Assembly (NCBI GenBank): GCA_016648135.1
Contig: JADDOH010000462.1
Coordinates: forward strand, 1-64,000
Reading direction: 5' to 3'
Length of the DNA: 64,000 bases
Source: Agrypnia vestita
Lineage: Eukaryota; Arthropoda; Insecta; Trichoptera; Phryganeidae
This document shows positions 31,030 through 41,935 of this stretch, one piece after another. The notes beneath the pieces are model-generated. The model ran no database searches, was not told the origin of the DNA, and saw only the letters and a program-made list of their open reading frames with translations. The position numbers and the translations under genes were made by a program. Positions within the stretch are counted from its first letter, which is position 1. The number at the start of each line of letters is the position of its first letter.

Positions 31030-31703
31030 GCACGAACATTTTTGACTCATAATTAAAGCAGGAATCAACCTGTAAAGTATGTGATGATTAATATAAGTAT
31101 ATAGTATCTACTGCCCCGCTAAACATTAAAAAAAAACTTACACGCACGAACATTTTTGACTGGTAATTAAAGCAGGAATCAACCTGTAAAGTATGTGATG
31201 ATTAATATAAGTGTACAGTATCTTCTGCCCCGCTAAATATTAAAAAAAAACTTACACGCACGAACATTTTTGACTCGTAATTAAAGCAGGAATCAACCTG
31301 TAAATTATGTGATGATTAATATGAGTGTATAGTATCTACTGCCTCGCTAAACATTAAAAAAAACTTACACGCTCGAACATTCTTGACTCATAATTAAAGC
31401 AGGAATCAACCTGTAAAGTATGTGATGATTAATATAAGTGTACAGTATCTTCTGCCCCGCTAAATATTAAAAAAAAACTTACACGCACGAACATTTTTGA
31501 CTCGTAATTAAAGCAGGAATCAACCTGTAAATTATGTGATGATTAATATGAGTGTATAGTATCTACTGCCTCGCTAAACATTAAAAAAAACTTACACGCT
31601 CGAACATTCTTGACTCATAATTAAAGCAGGAATCAACCTGTAAAGTATGTGATGATTAATATGAGTGAATAGTATCTACTGCCCCGCTAAACATTAAAAA
31701 AAC
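31030..31703. repeat. 114-bp minisatellite, six units, dimeric higher-order pattern
   Basis: Units begin at 31030, 31144, 31258, 31371, 31485 and 31598 with 'gcacgaacat' or 'gctcgaacat'; spacing is 114, 114, 113, 114, 113. Units 3 and 5 share 'aaattatgtg' and 'ctgcctcgc'; units 4 and 6 share 'gctcgaacattcttg'. So the last four units form two near-identical 227-bp dimers. The unit contains DR2-derived sequence. Confidence 0.95.
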
Positions 31704-32727
31704 TAGGTTCGTTATTTTTACGAGTACACCTTTTTTTGTACCTCCTGTATTACTTCTGACAAAATCCACCGAACTCAAATGTCACAATATCCGAACAATC
31801 TTACCTGATATAGTTTATATCTACAAAAAATATTTCAGGTTTAATACTGTAACGTAAGTCTGGCGTTCGCTAACTCATACAATATAAGAACGAGCAAATA
31901 TAAAACGAATGCAGTAGGAAAATATTTAGTTCAGTAAGACTGTCTTACAGATTCAAGGAACAAATTCGATGCTCACATACAAGTAAAACAGGAGAAGCAT
32001 TACAGTAAGCGTAACAGTCGCAAATAAAAACTTTGACCGTTGCCACGGCTTATAGCCGCAATGTTAAATCGTTTTTTTCAAAAGATAAGGCGCTGCAAGC
32101 CACTGCACTCACTAACCTACTACTTACTTACGTGAAATCTAGTTTACAAAGTACATTTTGGAATAGAAGCAAGCTTCGGTATTTACACATCAAAAAATTC
32201 TGTCAGCATCGGACCGGTGAGTTACCCCGGTGGCGCAAATAAAATAATTTAAATTTAATCAAATTCCGTACTGCACTCAGGTCCGCAGCAAAATAATGTT
32301 TGGCTCCGCCCCGTTACGGCGATACCGCGCTCGCAGTCGCTAAATAAATATTTAAAGGGGATACATAATTATACGCGAAAGTTTGCTTAACTTGCTGCAC
32401 CGAGTGGAATAGCACAATGGCTCCCGGAAGTCCATGATTCATTTATAACCATCAAATAGTCCTCCTAAATAATGTACCTAGCCATTCGCGATCTAGTCGA
32501 GCCGGTGTGAGAAATCCAGAAATGTCTCTTACGATAAAAGAAAGGTTATCGATTAGGTAGGCGCGTAATCGGCCTTTAAATAAATTATGAATATAATTTT
32601 ACGTCTAGAATGAATGAATGAAAACACTAGAAATTAATTAGCTATTTATTAATTAATGGATAATTAACTATTAAATGTACATAGTTACTTAAAAAAAATA
32701 TATATTATGAATATCTATTATTAATAT
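31704..32727. other. Single-copy spacer
   Basis: No coding region recognised. 32280-32600 is GC-richer and could be regulatory. The remainder is AT-rich. Confidence 0.35.
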
Positions 32728-33040
32728 TTAAAGCATTAACTTTGTGGTAAAACAAAATGTTAGTTAACTTAGTAAAAACCGCTACCAGATTTAAGGTCTA
32801 TCGGTTTCGAGACGTACCTGTCTCTTCGCCAGGACCAAGACTGCACTACTATATTCACAACACCATACACCACAACCATAGTATTATTAAACTTTCACCA
32901 ATATTGATCACATGCATGTTAATCTTGCCAGAGACAAGCATGCACTAAATAGCCTACAGAACAATCAGGAATCTAACGGGAGGGAGTGAGAGGGGGCGGG
33001 GTCTAAAGTGGGTGTTACAAAACCTTTGTGAAAGTTAAAT
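32728..33040 (-). mobile_element. Penelope-like terminal segment
   Basis: The minus strand aligns end to end with the plus strand of 63092-63455: 'acacccactttagaccccgc', 'caagattaacatgcatgtga', 'ggtacgtctcgaaaccg', 'agttaatgctttaaatatt'. A hammerhead-like core (CTGGCGA ... GAAAC) is at 32790-32840. Confidence 0.68.
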
Positions 33041-34479
33041 TAAACAAAGGGCTTTATTGAAAATTGATTTGGTTATTAATTAAAGGTGCTTTATTATTCA
33101 CCGCTTCCATTGTGTAAAAAAAATTCTAAATTATTTAATTTTAAACCTTTATTATTAGTATTTTATATTTTCACCCCTGTTTTTGAGTCAAATTTATGAT
33201 TATTTTTTATGAGGCGGTTGGAAAAATTTGAAAATTGTCGTTATTAATCTGCGTGTAACTGATATCACAAACGCGTTGGTAGCACTGATCACCCGGCTTG
33301 TCGCTAATCTCGCTCTGGAAGAAACGTCAAAGTAAAACTAAACTATGGCCGCGACAAGGCTTCGTTTTTATAGTAAACACACTGTATTTCCGAACATTTC
33401 AAACGTTTGTAGTTTGTTCCCGCCATTTCCCGACCATTTTAGGCGTTATTCGAATGTTCTAGCTCATTACAGAATTTAGTGGAAGGTCCTAGAGGTTTCG
33501 ATAGTTTTGTTCCACAGTGACATTACGACGTATTCCAATCGTGCGTAACTTTCTCCGAATTCTATTACCAATACATTACGAGGGATTCCAATCGTGTGTT
33601 ACTTTCTGCGAATTCTATTTCCGACCAATACTCGAGGGGAAGAAAGAAGGAAGACGGGAGTTGGTATAAATCAAATGTCCTGGCTGCACAATATCAGAGT
33701 AAACCGGAGTGAGACAGATGCAGAATTTGTCCTTTTGATTTTGGCACAAGTGGTCGCCAACCTCGGGTGACCTGAAATAAGGAAAACAACATATTTAAAG
33801 AGTGTTTTTTTAGAGGCACAGGACTTACAAATAAAATAAAACACATACAATTCAAGGTAATGGCCATTGCATTGGATTTATTGGGAAGATAATTTTATGG
33901 CATAAATGTTTAAATGCAGGTTTTCAAATTGGCAACACTTTTTTCAGTGACTGCCAATTTGACAGCCGAAAGATGATTTTGTGTCTTACCAAGCTAGAAC
34001 AACGCCAGCAAAGTTTTGAAAATTGTGCTATCATAATCTTCTTCTAGATGTTAAAGTTTTCAGCCCGTGTTTAAGTGGTTCTACCTTCGTTCTACTTTCG
34101 TAACTTATCTTAGCTAGTATCTTCAGCTTTAAAGCGAACACATTCAGCAAAAATTCAGCAACTTTCAATTCACATATACGACAATAATGTGGCCTATATG
34201 TGAATTTTAATTTCCTAACATTTTTATAAAATTATATTATGGAAAATGCCTGGTAAACATCAAATAAAAAAACGTCGCAAAAAATGGCGGATAATTATGC
34301 ATCAGCCTAATATGTAAAATATATATCATATTTTTAAAATTTTCATTAATAAACTAAAGGAAACACTTTAATTTTGGTATTATAAATTGTGCTTGTTCAT
34401 CCTGAAGATTCATTCATTCTGAAGGTTCGTCAAGAAAAAATCCTACGGATTTCTTTCACACTGCAGTAAGAAGAACCTA
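33041..34479. other. Spacer, no supported gene
   Basis: Includes two related 'gattccaatcgtg(t/c)gt' segments near 33533 and 33587 and a palindromic 'attcacatata' pair near 34169-34206. Otherwise unremarkable. Confidence 0.35.
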
Positions 34480-35375
34480 AAAATCTCATAATTATGATTC
34501 ATTGTAAAAACTTTAAAAATTATGTAACATGCAACACTGACTGCACTAAACTTAATCATAAGAGTAATATTAGATATATAGGAATAACAATTGACAAATA
34601 TGTCAAATGGCAAAACCATGACAATCTGATCGTGGGACGATTGAGAAAACTGATGTATGTTTTTTATAACCTATGCAATATATTAAACAAAAATACTATT
34701 AAAATGGTGTATTACGCGTTGGTGCAGTCCCTCTTACAGTATAGTACTATTGGGTGGGGATGGGCTTATAAGTCCACCGTACAGCCATTAATCATAATAC
34801 AAAAAATAATTATTAAAACGATTCTCAAAAAACCTTATGATTATACTGCTGTAAATACATTTCAAGAATTTAATGTACCATCACTTTACGAAACTAACTC
34901 CCTACGCCAAACCAATAAAGATTATTTTATAAATAAATCCCACCCCTTTGACTGTATAAGTAATAGACATAGAACAAAGGGGTAAGTTAAGATACAAACT
35001 TTAAGAACTACCGTGGCCCAACATCACTATCATATTTGGAAGTTAGATGGTACAATACATTGTTGACGCAAAACAAATTTCAAGAAAGAAACATTCCAAA
35101 ATACGAACAGTTTAAAAATGAAGTAAAATCCTTGATTTTGGACAACGATGTATTGTAACATTGTTTTTGGTATACTACTAATTAATACTATTTAATTATT
35201 TCTGCTTTTTTACTTTAATTTGCTTGTGAATACTCCTCCCATAAGCTCAAGCAATTGACTCATATTATGGGGAGTATAATGTCATTAAAATATAAAAACA
35301 TAGACTTAAATTATTACAAAAATACTTATTACGTGTATACGTGTAAATGTACTGCTGTATAAATAAATAAATAGA
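34480..35375 (+). pseudogene. 5'-truncated non-LTR retrotransposon with 3' UTR and TAAA tail
   Basis: The frame from 34494 reads IRYIGITIDKYVKWQNHDNL, RLRKLMYVFYNLCNILNKNT, IKMVYYALVQSLLQYSTIGW and PSLYETNSLRQTNK, then stops near 34985. A second frame continues TLRTTVAQHHYH and FQERNIPKYEQFKNEVKSLI. This is the region after the catalytic domain of a jockey/CR1-type reverse transcriptase. About 215 bp of 3' UTR ends in 'taaataaataaatag'. Frameshifted, inactive. Confidence 0.87.
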
Positions 35376-35656
35376 TTATAATAAAAAAATAATAATTTCG
35401 TCTACCTGTCGGTCCGTAAAGTCCGTAACTTGCTGGAAAGACCCAGGAATAATAACTTTAGATAATTAGGCAAAACGAAATGGTCGCTCCAACCAAATTA
35501 AAGTCTTCACATTTTTACATTATTTTATTGTTATTTAGTTTTAGGTTCAAGCGAATAAGGCGAATTAAAGAAACGGTTTTCTAGACATGAATTTTCAGCT
35601 TAATCCTGCAATCATTAATTTTGTCCCTTGATTTTTCATGGGTATAATACAGCTAG
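35376..35656 (+). mobile_element. Helitron-like non-autonomous element
   Basis: Contains the family block 'aataatttcgtctacctgtc' and ends CTAG before T at 35656. It sits immediately after the retrotransposon tail. The 5' boundary is blurred. Confidence 0.52.
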
Positions 35657-35746
35657 TAATATTATATTACAGGAGAACAGTGAAATATTAAAAAGACTCT
35701 TCTGTGTAAATATAGGGCTAGAGATTTTTTAACTCATACAAATACA

Positions 35747-35880
35747 TCCCAATTATACAAATTTCATTGTCTGCCTGTCCGTTCGTATGTCTGTCTGTCT
35801 GTCTGTCCCCGTAACTTCGCGTAGCATTCGTAACTTCTTTAATGTAATTTTTTTCGATTTTAAAAAAATATTTTTTTTTG
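35747..35880 (+). mobile_element. Helitron-like 5' fragment
   Basis: Begins TCCCAATTATACAAATTTCA after A, exactly the 5' end inferred from 19460, then a (TGTC)n-like run. It is cut short where the LTR-like sequence begins. Confidence 0.58.
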
Positions 35881-35883
35881 CAT

Positions 35884-36125
35884 TGTCACGGTATCGAAAC
35901 ACTAGAAATTAATTCAATCACCCACAATAATCTGCACCAACAACCGTGGAACACTTTATATTCATCTTTCCACAATATTCGCACGTCTGAGGTCGCACTT
36001 ATTGTATAATCGCCAAGTAGGCACTCTCGTAATGTATTTCGCTGGCCACACTGAATCACCGCCGGTCACTTCTTGTCGATGGTTTCGCTTTCGTGAAATC
36101 GCTGAACTGACACAATTTACTTCGC
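35884..36125 (+). mobile_element. LTR-like fragment beginning TGTCACGG
   Basis: The start and following 'aaacactagaaatta' resemble the solo LTR at 46178. It is truncated by the adjacent non-LTR copy. Confidence 0.4.
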
Positions 36126-36134
36126 GATGGTTGA

Positions 36135-36760
36135 CTCGGTTATCAGTTATGGCGTGAGCAGTTTTGGTCTTACCTATAAAACATACATTGATAAAATCGA
36201 ACAGTTACAATTAAGATTCCTAAAACTTATAGTAGATAATAGAACTAAATGAATGTACAAGGATGATTATAATAAATTATTCAAAGTATTCAAAATATTA
36301 CCAATTGACCAAAAAGTAAAATATGATATAATACTAGAAGAAATGATAAATAATATTAATATACACACTGACACGCACCATAACTATGCAACCAGATTGA
36401 CAGGACGTACAATGAGAATACCAATCACTAACAACGTGTATGGCGAAAGAAAAAGAGATTATATTGTGCCAAGAATCTTTAATAAATTAGATAAAAATTT
36501 CTTTGAGATGATGCAAGACAAAAAAACTCCATTGGCTTCAAAAAAGTACAAACTAAAAGAATATATATTAAAGCTATGTACCTAATCTTACATTAATTTA
36601 TAATTACATATCATGTATCACTTGTAAAAAAACATGAAACACTCGATAATGACCTACTATCTTCATTATAAAATAAAAATTATTGTCAAATATTGAAGGC
36701 AACCATGCCGTAAAACTGCTGTGCAGTTTGGCATATGTTTAAAAAATAAATAAATAATAA
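36135..36760 (+). pseudogene. 5'-truncated non-LTR retrotransposon, second copy type
   Basis: VISYGVSSFGLTYKTYIDKI and EQLQLRFLKLIVDNRTK run to one in-frame stop, then MYKDDYNKLFKVFKILPIDQ through YATRLTGRTMRIP and RDYIVPRIFNKLDKN. This is the C-terminus of a non-LTR reverse transcriptase, nearly intact. A 3' UTR with 'aaaataaataaataataa' ends it. Few lesions suggest a fairly young copy. Confidence 0.85.
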
Positions 36761-37136
36761 ACTATTCGTGTAGCGTTGTGTCGCTCTTTAAATAAGGAAT
36801 GACATTTCGTTAATTTTCGAGTGATTTCTATACCTGTGAAATGCCCAGAGTTCTGTAAAATCCTAAATAACATGCGATTCTTTGCGAATCTACAGTCTCA
36901 TCACAGTGTATTGAACAAGTAAACTAAAAAAAATTGAAAACTGAAACTGAAGAAGAAATTGAAGAAAACTGAAGAAGAAGAAGAAATATATATTTTCTTT
37001 GCATACATTCGTAATTGATTTTTTAACTTCACCATGCAGTATCCAAATATTAAACACTTTAACTAGATTTGCGGAACACATGGGCTGCTATAAAAATAAA
37101 ATAAAAATTTGAGAAAAAAAAATTTTTGAGTCAAAA

Positions 37137-37361
37137 TTTGCGGCCCATTTATTAAATGAAAACCACGTACCGCTAGATAATAACGAGCCGACACCTTTAC
37201 ACATAGAAACAAAAGGTTTTAGAATGAATTTACTAGAGCAACTGGAAATAAATAAATATATAAATGATCCAAACATAAAATTTTTAAATAGTCAACAAAA
37301 AATGATCTTCTCTCCACTTCTCAATATGTTTAAAAAACCCAAAATCAAGGCCAAAGAATAA
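37137..37361 (+). pseudogene. Penelope-like protein C-terminus
   Basis: An open frame of 74 residues to a stop: FAAHLLNENHVPLDNNEP, LHIETKGFRMNLLEQLEINK, QQKMIFSPLLNMFKKP. It resembles the region after the GIY-YIG endonuclease of Penelope-like proteins, where a 'FAxHLxxxxH' motif precedes an 'LexxEIxKY' helix. The catalytic part is absent. Confidence 0.65.
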
Positions 37362-37580
37362 AATAATATTTAAAAATAACAACTAAAGAGAATCATTTAC
37401 AGAAAACGGGAAATTTTGGTAATAAAGCATAACATAGAATTTTGTAAACCAAAGGCACCTTTAATGATAAGTGCCCGGGAAAAAACGAACATTAACATTA
37501 ACAAAAATATTTAATTACTCTTAAGGGGAAGGGGTAACTTAAAATTGTATAAATAAGTCGATTATACATGGTATATCCAC

Positions 37581-37619
37581 TGTCTGATAATGGCCTTGAA
37601 AGCCGAAACAGCTGTCACA
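37581..37619 (+). ncRNA. Hammerhead-ribozyme-like motif, 3' region of the Penelope-like insert
   Basis: Stem I TGT/ACA (37581-37583 with 37617-37619), core CTGATAA (37584-37590), stem II GGC/GCC, GAAA (37605-37608), a palindromic CAGCTG helix III (37609-37614) and TC with cleavage predicted after 37616. The self-complementary helix III fits the dimeric hammerheads described for Penelope-like elements. G8 is A here, as in the 25.7-kb copy. Confidence 0.68.
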
Positions 37620-38045
37620 TTAAAATTGTTAAGCCGTAGAACTTAATAATAATATTTATTAAAATTTAATTTATTTTAAATTTCGCTAAACATAATTGTG
37701 GATTTCTACAAATTAAACTCAAAAACCACAAACAAGTAAATAAATTAAACACTTTGTTTTAAAGTTTAAAACAAATTATCAAATGGTATGTTTTTCAGCT
37801 GTTTCTGCGGTTTTGCTCGTGATTGACTGATTATTAATTTAATATGAGTGTTGTAATTATTAATTTTAATCTAAGTAATGACCAAATCACATCGAAAATG
37901 ATTTCATAATATTTAGTTTTAAAAGTTTCAGAGCTTTAGCTAGCAAGAAGTTGGTGAAAAACTAATTAGATTCTACCACAACAAAAAAACAACAAACAGT
38001 TACAGAGAGTTAAATAAAAGCATATAAAAAGGGATCGAAGTATGA

Positions 38046-38547
38046 AGTATTACGATTTCTGATGACTTTGATTCCGCTAAAAATACCTCAAATCAATGAC
38101 TCCGATACTGACTCCCGAGCGCGGATTCGAATAATCCCTCTTGATTACTCGGATAAGTATGCACTTGACTTTGCTTCAAAAATTCGTAATGAAAATCAAA
38201 GGTATTCCTATTCCATTTGGAGTCAAAGACAATATTACCATTCCAGGTGTACATTCCGAATATTTCATTCTTAAGTGGAAGTGTTGCAAATAAATAAGTA
38301 ACTGCTCGGTGGGGGGGCCCTCATCAGGCGCGCCGCGGGACGGGCCCGATACCGAGCGCCCCCCACACACCCGCCGTACAGGGCCGAGGGCCGACCCGCG
38401 AGAGCACGAGAGGGTGCGCAGCCCCGAGCCTTCGGCCTCGGTCGAGCTCGGTCCCACCCTTGGAGCAGCTACATTGGCTTCGCCTGCCGGAGCGGATAAA
38501 TTTCAAACACTCCCTGATGGTGTACAAAAGTCTTCAAAGAAACTAAC
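38046..38547. other. Unclassified segment with GC-rich part at 38310-38500
   Basis: The GC-rich part has overlapping frames on both strands and no recognisable protein. Before it, a 50-codon stretch ending near 38278 reads KGIPIPFGVKDNITIPG then HSEYFILKWKCCK; it looks protein-like but is unrecognised. Confidence 0.3.
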
Positions 38548-38862
38548 TAACTAACCATCACGCCGTTTCCCCGCAGGGGTAGGCAGAGAGGATTGAACGC
38601 CACACTCTTCTATCTTGGCACACCACTTTTGCTTCGGTCACATTCATACATCTTCTCATACACGTTCTACGGTTGTTGCAGAGCCATCCTCAAATACTTG
38701 TAGTACCTGATCGTGCCAGGTCTTTCACGGACGCCCTCTATTCCCGTTGCCTTCAACACTCGCCTCATATATTTTCTTAACCATTCTTTCCTCGTTCATA
38801 CGTTCCACATGACTAAACCATCTCAGCACTCCTTTCTTTATTCTATCACCACACTACAGCCA
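38548..38862 (-). pseudogene. RTE-like reverse-transcriptase C-terminus, minus strand
   Basis: Reverse complement matches the family at 16639 and 24996: a WFSHVERM-like start, arginine/lysine-rich middle, and 'ctctctgcctacccctgcgg' near the end (read on minus). The end at 38548 coincides with 'taactaactaacc'. Confidence 0.78.
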
Positions 38863-39200
38863 GCATTGCATTCACTTCTAATTCAAAGAAAAGCACCGCA
38901 ATATTTGATCGACCTCTGTATTCCAGACAATATCACTGGAAGACGGCTCACACTGCGGTCAGCCAAATCGGAGGCACTCTGCAGGCTGGTGGGACCGAGG
39001 AGACCTGGAGCCACCAAGTTTACGGAACGTGCTTTCAGCTTCGCGGGCCCAGCTATGTGGAGTCAGCTGCCTCTAGTGCTGCGATCTATGGAGATCCAAG
39101 AACTCTTCAAGAAGAGCCTAAAAACTAACTTAGGGATGTCGCACCTCTAAAGCGCCTTTGAAGTATCTCTTACGCAAAAACGGCGCTATATAAATTAACA
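38863..39200 (+). pseudogene. L2-type non-LTR retrotransposon 3' end
   Basis: LHSLLIQRKAPQYLIDLCIP, LTLRSAKSEALCRLVGPRRP, TKFTERAFSFAGPAMWSQLP and FKKSLKTNLGMSHL to a stop match the C-terminus of L2/CR1 reverse transcriptases (FxxRAFSxAGPxxWNxLP). The 3' UTR contains 'aacggcgctatataaat', the conserved L2 3' end, then 'aacataaacataaaca'. The 145-codon open frame starting at 38713 is a chimera of antisense RTE sequence and this fragment. Confidence 0.85.
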
Positions 39201-39399
39201 TAAACATAAACATTAGAAACGAAACTTCCAATCAGTGTGGAAAAGCTCCTTTTGGCTGGTAATACATCTTCATTATCTTGCATACTTCCAGGTCCGGCAG
39301 CTTCCACAGGGAGTGTGGTGCATACTATGACACCTTTACCCTTTGCAGTAATTTTGTATAACTTGGATTATAGTTGGCGTAGACAGTTTAAACTGTAAA
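39201..39399. other. Spacer
   Basis: Nothing recognisable. Confidence 0.4.
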
Positions 39400-39700
39400 T
39401 ATTCTATTTTGAACTTTTGCAAGGTTTTCATCATTTTATTCGACTTGTATTAAAGTGAATGAATTTTTCATTATCGATATAAGTTACTTTAATAATAGTT
39501 CAACTTTTTGCGAATTTTTATTATTTTATTTCTTAGGTTAGTTAATATTACACTCCTATTTTACACTTTACATTCTAAATCTATAACTAATATACTATCC
39601 ATTTTTTTTTGGTTTATTTGCTTGCTTTGATAATAATTATGAAAACATAAAAATAAGTCAGAAATATTTAAAAAATGCTAACTTTGACATTGATTATCCA
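39400..39700 (+). mobile_element. Dispersed repeat DR2, copy
   Basis: 'ttattcgacttgtattaaag', 'gaatgaatttttcatta' and 'ataatagttcaactttttgc' match 22250-22350. Confidence 0.62.
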
Positions 39701-40389
39701 TTGATCATGAGGCAAGAATACACTTATAAAGATTTTGCTACTAGCTATGAAACACCCTACATTTTATATAAAAATAATGAAACATGTCCAGCAATTAGAA
39801 ATTACATTAATGGGTTTTGGTTATTATTGTTAATTTTGTATCCCCCTTCATTTTATATTATAGCTATTAGCTGTGAAGGAACTACCATTTTAGGTAAAAG
39901 TTGCCATTTGACACAATCGAACGCTCAACTACTACAACTGCAGTTTAGGAAGAACTCAAAACTTCGATGCCTGAGGAATCTCTCGTAATTCGGGCCCGGG
40001 TGTACTATTACAGGTGCTTTGATTAATTATTCCACTTCGCCCGCCCTTTGTACACTCGGCTCCCTTTCTCTTCGGCAGGGATTTGAATTAAAGACGTATA
40101 GTAGAAACAATACCCCTTCTTTGTGCCGACAATGCCTCCGCTAAGGCTTTTAAGGGGCGCTCTCGATTTACAATGTCACCAGCGCCCTCGGCCGCTGGGC
40201 CCGTATTGTGTCCGCCGACAGTCAGACGTCACGCGCCCTTAGCGCCGACTTCAAGACGCGGAGTCCAAATTTAAGGGCTGCGAATTAAAGCCCTTCAGCG
40301 AAGACAGTTTATTTATTAAGAAGACTTGGTACTTGGACTTCCGTCTCGCGTAGCTAGAAGTCAAGCAGGTTTTGCCGTGGAAACTGCAG
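39701..40389. other. Spacer with GC-rich single-copy block at 39985-40270
   Basis: The block has 'ggtgctttgattaattatt' (a TCF-type CTTTGAT next to TAATTA) and 'gccctcggccgctgggcc'. It is non-coding in all frames. Possible enhancer or promoter; inference. Confidence 0.3.
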
Positions 40390-40905
40390 CTACCAACTAC
40401 GTCCAGACTAGCAAATAGATACGAGGAACTTGATGTCTTTGCCAGCAACTTTATAATATTTAAACGTATTTTAAAAGGTGCATTGAAAGATTACTAGTAT
40501 TTGTCAAATTGGGCTTAAATAATTGATTTGTATTTGTTTTGATTGTTGGTTGAGTGAGATAACTAACTGTTATGTAACATTTTTATTATATTATGACTTT
40601 CTAAGCTTGTGCTATTGCTTTTCACTCTTTATTATTACTTTTTTGTTTTTGAATTTTTATTATATATAATGTTTTCCTTATGCTTCTGCATTGTTGTATA
40701 CTTGTTTTTAACTTTTTACTTTATATTATATTTATATTTAAATATATTTGTATTTGTATCTTTTCATTATCTTATGTCATTATTATTTTTATATGTTATT
40801 ATTTTTTTCTTTAAAATATCCATTATATAAATATACACTTTAACTAGTTGTTTGTAAAAGACTTGTAGAGCGTTAATAAATAAATAAATAAATAAAGACA
40901 GGTAT
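40390..40905 (+). mobile_element. 5'-truncated non-LTR retrotransposon: last codons and 3' UTR
   Basis: LPTTSRLANRYEELDVFASN and FIIFKRILKGALKDY to a stop give a reverse-transcriptase C-terminus. The roughly 410-bp 3' UTR matches the minus strand of 61540-61955 along its length and ends 'gagcgttaataaataaataa'. Two independent copies with the same 3' end define the family. Confidence 0.78.
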
Positions 40906-41734
40906 TTAAAGACTGCCTCAATTTATCCACTAATATAATTTATTTATTCACGCATATACGATACTAACTAAGCCTTACACAAAAAATGCAGTGTATGTAC
41001 TTATGTACACGCGTTAGAAGTTATACTTCTTTGGCACCATAAAATACTGCGTATTGATACAATATTAAAGCAAAACTATATAAATGTAAAAATATACATT
41101 ACCACGATCATAATACTTCCCCTGAGTTGTCGTTTCCATTGTTAAAAAGCTGGTGCCAAGAATCGCATTGTAATTACAAGGTTTTACCAGCGGAAGTTTC
41201 CAAACTAATGACATTCTGTCAAACGCAACAGAACGCAGTCAAACATCGCCAATAACATGAAATACAGAAATCTGTACGAGAAGCTCCTTTTGGACATTTC
41301 AATTATACAGCCAAAGCCGTAATTCAACAAACAGTTCTAATTTTAATTTCAATAACCAATCATTCGTCAGCTTTTGAATTCAGCATCTTTATGATTAGTA
41401 TTCGATTCAAGATGGTCGACAATACATTATTTCAAGTGAATAAATTTTTTACAGTTACGCGACAGTCATAAACAATATATGAAATATACACATTTTACTC
41501 TCTTTGACAGCTAAATGCTGGTGCGCTTGAGCGCATTTCATCGCACACTAAAATTTCACTTAAATTGCGCTTTTAATTTCACTATGTGCGCGCAACTTCA
41601 ATTAGATAAAAATTACACCTTTTAAAATTAAATAATGTGCCAAAAGAAGTATCACTTCAAAATAAACAAAGAGGGCTTGTTAAAAAATACCCACACTTTT
41701 CGTTCTACAATGTTCAAACAAGGGTAGGGAGGTC
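40906..41734. other. Spacer
   Basis: No gene seen. 41130-41330 is less AT-rich and looks single-copy. Confidence 0.35.
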
Positions 41735-41935
41735 TGTTCAAAAATTTTCTACATAGTCACCTCTTTTCTTAATACTTTTGGTCTAGCGGTTCAAAGACTT
41801 GCGTATTATTTCCAAAAAGATTCCACCATGAAGAAGTGGTGCAAAAGTGGCTTCACCACTTCCTGATACTCATTCGGGGTCCATTATATGGAAGATTTGA
41901 GCCGGTCTAGATTTTTAGTGGGTCCGACTGTCCAA
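41735..41935 (-). pseudogene. mariner transposase C-terminal relic
   Basis: Minus strand: EVVKPLLHHFFMVESFWK in one frame, then KSLNR, stop, TKSIKKRGDYVENF and a terminal stop in another. The closing 'RWxKCIxxxGDYVE' pattern is typical of mariner transposases. Frameshifted and missing the DDD core. Confidence 0.72.

Larger units (their letters stand above)
37061..37743 (+). mobile_element. Penelope-like element 3' end with 12-bp target duplication
   Basis: ATTAAACACTTT is duplicated at 37049-37060 and 37744-37755, delimiting a 683-bp insert in DR3. The insert holds the C-terminus of a Penelope-type protein (37137-37361) and a hammerhead-like motif in its 3' region (37581-37619). 5'-truncated copies with variable-length duplications are usual for this class. 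Confidence 0.82.
37003..38045 (+). mobile_element. Dispersed repeat family DR3, split by a Penelope-like insertion
   Basis: 37003-37060 and 37756-38045 together align with 47241-47570: 'ctttgcatacattcgtaat', 'aagtttaaaacaaatt', 'tcgaaaatgattt', 'gataaataaaagcat'-type blocks in the same order. Class unknown, non-coding. Confidence 0.7.

Noticed and set aside
31030..31703. CRISPR-like array
   Set aside because: The units are contiguous 114-bp repeats without unique spacers, in an insect genome, and contain dispersed-repeat sequence.
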